Shown: positions 60,971 through 64,000 of the stretch, one piece after another | Numbering within the stretch: the first letter of the stretch is position 1 | Layout of the letters: every line of letters starts with the position of its first letter | Source of the DNA: Piscinibacter aquaticus | GTDB taxonomy: Bacteria > Pseudomonadota > Gammaproteobacteria > Burkholderiales > Burkholderiaceae_C | Assembly (NCBI GenBank): GCA_007994965.1 | Contig: VOPW01000001.1 | Span: 310,001 to 374,000 of the forward strand | Direction of reading: 5' to 3' | DNA: 64,000 nucleotides | Program-made: the position numbers and the translations under genes | The notes under the pieces: generated by a model | Databases searched by the model: none | Seen by the model: only the letters and a program-made list of their open reading frames with translations | What the model was told of the DNA's origin: nothing

Positions 60971-62338
60971 ATGAGCAACTACTACGACGGCCTCAACCTC
61001 AAGCTGCTGCAGGCGATTCCGGCCGACGCGAAGCGCGTGCTGGAACTCGGCTGCGCCAACGGCCGGCTCGGCCGCCGCTTCAAGGAGCTGCACCCGGGCG
61101 TGACTGGTGGGGCGTGGAGCTGATGGCCGATGCCGCCGCCACCGCCGCGCAGCACCTGGACCGCGTCTTCCAGCTCGACCTCGACCGCGCCGACCTGGCG
61201 CAGCTCGAAGGCGGCTTCGACACCATCGTGATCGGCGACCTGCTCGAGCACGTGCGCGAGCCGGCGCGGCTGCTGGAGTCGCTGTATGACCCGCCACGCC
61301 CGGCGCGCAGATCGTCTGCTGCCTGCCCAACATGGCGCACCTGTCGGTGATCGAGCGCATGATCGCCGGCGACATCAGCTACGACTCGATGGGTCTGCTC
61401 GACCAGACCCACGTGCGCTTCTACTCGCCGGCCTCGGCCTTCAAGACCTTCCTCGATGCCGGCTGGCTGCCGCACCTGCAGGACCAGTACCGCGTCGAGG
61501 TGCCGCAGACGCACTTCGCCGCCAAGATCGTCGAGGCGGCGCAACTGCTCGGCCTGCCGGCCGAGACGGCGGTGCGCAACCTCGGCTGCTACCAGATGGT
61601 GATCGTCTGCCGCAAGTGGGCGATGGAGCCGCTGCGTGGCGCTGGCCCGAGCGCACCGCCCAGCGTGATCGTGCCGGTCAACCGGCCGTGGCAGTACGAG
61701 CTGAACATCGCGCGATCGCCGGGGCTGAAGGAGATCGACGCCGAGATCATCCCGGTGCAGGAGCGGACAGCGCTGCCACCGCCTACACCTTCGCCACGCA
61801 GCGCGCCCGCCATGCCCGGCACCTGCTGGTGCACCAGGACGTCTACTTCCCCACTGGCAGCGGCTTCGCGCTGGCGCGGCTGCTCGGCGGCCTGGAAGCG
61901 GCCGGGCGCACGCGCGGCCCGGTCGGCTTTGCCGGGCTCGCGCCTTCGGGCCGCGCCGATGGCAGCGTGCGCCACGCCGGCATGGTCATCGACCGCACGA
62001 ACCTCTTCCAGCACCCGGGCACCGAGGCGGCGCTGTCGGTCGACGAATTCGCCATCGCGCTCCATCGCGACGCGGCGGTGAGCATCGACCGCAGGCTCGG
62101 CTGGCACCTCTGGGGCACCGACCTGTGCCTGCAGGCCCGCGCCTCGCGCGACCCGCGCGACCAGGCGCACATCGTCGAGGCACCGCTGTTCCACAACTCC
62201 AGCACGGCCTGGTCGCTGCCCGAGGCCTTCCACGCCAGCGCGCAGGTGCTGCTCGACAAGTACCCCGCGCTGGAGCGCATTCCCACGCTGTGCGGCGAGC
62301 TGCAGCGCAGCCGCCGGCCGCAGCAGGCCCTGGCCTGA
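60971..62338 (+). CDS. Fusion protein: SAM methyltransferase plus GT-A-like C-terminal domain (at least three breaks)
   Basis: About 456 residues. N-terminus: class I methyltransferase with the glycine-rich SAM motif VLELGCANGRLGRRFKELHP, the acidic motif and DTIVIGDLLEHVREPARLLE, then PNMAHLSVIERMIAGDISYD and VRFYSPASAFKTFLDAGWLP typical of Methyltransf_23. C-terminus from about residue 230: VIVPVNRPWQYELNIARSPG, followed by HLLVHQDVYFPTGSGFALAR and LHRDAAVSIDRRLGWHLWGT DLCLQAR, resembling a GT2-like transferase domain. Breaks near 61100, 61295 and 61765. It lies 8 bases after the previous gene. Confidence 0.73.
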
Positions 62339-62351
62339 ACGAGGACCCCGC

Positions 62352-62905
62352 ATGACCCCCGCCACCACCATCACCGAGAACTACCGCGCCCAGCAGGCCG
62401 CGCTGCACGCCCAGGGCAACTACGGCTGGCCGCGCTGCAGTACGGCGAGCCGGTGTCGGCACTGATCGGGATCTGCGGCGCGCGCACGCTGCTCGACTAT
62501 GGCTGCGGCAGCAAGCGCAGCCTGCTGCAGGTGCTGGACCTGCCGCCCGGCGTGCGCTACGAAGGTTACGACCCGGCGGTGCCGGAATACGCCGCCGCGC
62601 CGCAGCCGGCGCACCTGGTGGTGTGCATCGACGTGCTCGAGCACATCGAGCCCGAGCTGCTGGACAACGTGCTCGATCACCTCGCTGCGCTGTGCGATCC
62701 GTTCGGCTTCTTCACCATCCACACCGGCCCGGCGGGCAAGTTTCTCGCTGACGGCCGCAATGCCCACCTGATCCAGCAGCCGCCGCAGTGGTGGCTGCCC
62801 AGGCTGCAGCAGCGCTTCAGGATGCTGCGCGTGGAGCCGGTGAGCAACGGCTTCGCGGTGATCGTGCAGTCGCTGCAGTCGCGCACGGTGCTGAATCAGG
62901 GCTGA
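62352..62905 (+). CDS. Class I SAM-dependent methyltransferase (one-base break)
   Basis: About 184 residues. The SAM-binding signature TLLDYGCGSKRSLLQVLDLP is followed by VRYEGYDPAVPEYAAAPQPA and CIDVLEHIEPELLDNVLDHL, the standard class I fold order. The N-terminus MTPATTITENYRAQQAALHA is restored by one base near 62432. It is the last plus-strand gene of the glycan run, followed by a strong hairpin. A sugar-methylating role is inferred from position only. Confidence 0.77.
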
Positions 62906-62932
62906 GGCCCGCGTCGCCCACCATGAATGAAG

Positions 62933-62954
62933 CGCGGGGCCCTCGGGCCCCGCG
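62933..62954. terminator. Strong hairpin between convergent genes, probable bidirectional terminator
   Basis: A perfect 10-base inverted repeat (CGCGGGGCCC / GGGCCCCGCG), followed on the plus strand by TTGTCGTTT and on the minus strand by CTTCATT. It lies between the stop of the methyltransferase gene and the restored stop of the convergent glycosyltransferase. Confidence 0.75.
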
Positions 62955-62977
62955 TTGTCGTTTCGGCGTCTCGGTGT

Positions 62978-63732
62978 TCAGCGGCGTGCGGTGTCGGCCG
63001 GTGGCGCTCGCCGGCCGGCGTGATCACCGGCTCGGCCACCACCAGCTTGCCTGCCGTCTCGCGCTGGTCCACGCGCAGCATGCGCTGGCGCTCGGCGAAC
63101 CACTCCTGCGCATAGTCGCAGTCGGCATGTTCGTGGAAGTACGGGCCGCCGTCGGTGAAGTGCACGTTGGCGGCATCCGGGTCGTAGGCGTCGAAGCCGA
63201 CGAGGTGGTTCCAGCCGTGCGGGATCTCGCCGATCAGCGATTCCGACTCCAGCCACTTGAACTGGTGCAGCTGCAGCCCGCTGGCGGTATTCACATACTC
63301 CGGCGTCAGCGCCTTGCAGCGTGCGTTGTTGAAGAGCATCACGCTCGACCAGTTCTTCTTCGCATAGGCCGTCTGCGGCGCATTGAGAAACTTCACCGTC
63401 TCGGTGGGCACGTGGTCGTGCTTCACGCACATCACGGCGTAGCGTTCGTCGCGCAGCTCCCACAGGCGGGCGATGTCGTCGCGCACGAGCATGTCGCAGT
63501 CCATGAAGATCGACCAGCCCTCGAAACCGCACAGCCACGGCGTCAGGAAGCGGGAAAAGGCGAAGTCGGTCGACTGCAGTGGGCTGCGCTCGCGCCACAT
63601 CTGCGCGCCGAGGTTGTTCAGCGCCAGCGGCGTGATCGCCACCGGCGCCGACGAGCGCGCGAGGATGCTGTGCGACAGCACGTGCCAGGCGACGGTCTCG
63701 CGCGGGTCGTAGCCGATGAAGAGGCGGATCAT
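62978..63732 (-). CDS. DxD glycosyltransferase, GT8-like (one-base break near the end)
   Basis: About 251 residues. The start MIRLFIGYDPRETVAWHVLS and the metal-binding DCD in GWSIFMDCDMLVRDDIARLW are typical of GT-A transferases with a GT8-like fold. Then NWSSVMLFNNARCKALTPEY and GWNHLVGFDAYDPDA. As written, the frame runs on to 62896 through a terminator hairpin. One extra base near 63003 gives a stop at 62978 just before it, which is more likely. It converges on the glycan operon and may supply another sugar. Confidence 0.77.
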
Positions 63733-63896
63733 GGCGATCTCCAGGGGTGAATCCTGCGGCCATCTTCCGCGCGCGCGGCCGGGCGCGATGCCTCGAAGAA
63801 GGGCACTGGGGCAGTGCTGTTTCGCGCCTTCTTCCTGGCGTTCGCGGCTTCAATGGCAGACATCCCGCAGAGCGCATGCCGCTCGGAGCCGCCCGC

Positions 63897-64000
63897 ATGT
63901 CCGTCGACGCCTTCCTCTTCCTGCAACCCAGCGATATCGCCCATTTCCAGGCGACGCAGCACCGTTACCACGGGCTGAAGCGCCTGTTCATCGACCCGGG
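63897..64000 (+). CDS. 5-prime part of an unidentified gene cut by the window end
   Basis: An open frame starting MSVDAFLFLQPSDIAHFQAT (ATG 63897, or ATG 63876 in the same frame) and still open at the last base. Divergent from the GT8-like gene. Too little is present to assign a family. Neighbours suggest surface polysaccharide or glycan functions. Confidence 0.5.
   Translation, partial: MSVDAFLFLQPSDIAHFQATQHRYHGLKRLFIDP

Overview
The window is about 70% GC and carries a dense set of genes typical of a flagellated, respiring betaproteobacterium, most likely a Burkholderiales member of the Rubrivivax/Leptothrix/Methylibium type. The evidence is the flagellar gene order, the c4-type cytochrome, the CueR/CopA/CopZ copper module, the ArgP/ArgO pair and GC-rich palindromic intergenic repeats. 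No taxonomic marker such as rRNA is present, so this placement is inference.

Layout. 1-12 kb: a ligase-associated helicase, a CelD-like acetyltransferase, a YkvA-type membrane protein, a secreted nuclease, arginase with a LOG-family protein, a MoeB-like E1 enzyme with a C-terminal processing protease, and a divergent FbpB/FbpC-type ABC transporter. 12-20 kb: tRNA-Arg(CCT), tamB-tamA and a CoxE-like VWA protein. 19.6-30 kb: signalling and housekeeping, with two membrane diguanylate cyclases, an S9 peptidase, a chemoreceptor behind a secreted Cache protein, a GNAT enzyme, a MoxR ATPase, a cytochrome c4 and an HD-GYP phosphodiesterase. 30-33 kb: copper export (cueR, copA, copZ) with two CueR-type operators. 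33-37 kb: a peptide-binding protein and an arginine/lysine module (ureohydrolase, ArgO exporter, ArgP regulator). 37.3-54.4 kb: a flagellar cluster on the minus strand, running in transcription order from two flagellin genes through fliD, fliS, fliT, ycgR and a small FliA-promoter gene, then fliF-G-H-I-J-K-L-M-N-O-P-Q-R, with fliE divergent. 54.6-63.7 kb: a plus-strand glycan island beside the flagellin genes, with a TPR GT2, two tandem SPINDLY/OGT-type (GT41) enzymes, two proteins fusing glycosyltransferase-like and methyltransferase domains, a stand-alone methyltransferase, and a convergent DxD glycosyltransferase. This is a good candidate for a flagellin O-glycosylation system.

How the parts connect. 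The two GGDEF proteins, the HD-GYP protein and the YcgR/PilZ flagellar brake form a c-di-GMP make/break/sense set around the flagellum, and the chemoreceptor adds directional input. The glycan island probably decorates the two short flagellins, whose serine/threonine-rich centre is the expected target.

Sequence quality. More than half of the protein genes are broken by one or more one-base indels, about sixty in 64 kb. Most look like loss of one base from a short C or G run. Conserved reading resumes in the next frame every time, so I read these as base-calling or assembly errors and annotate the genes as whole CDS spans with the break positions noted. A tRNA acceptor stem that does not pair well may be part of the same problem. 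No CRISPR array, insertion sequence, prophage or rRNA was seen, and no stretch over 300 bases lacks a gene.
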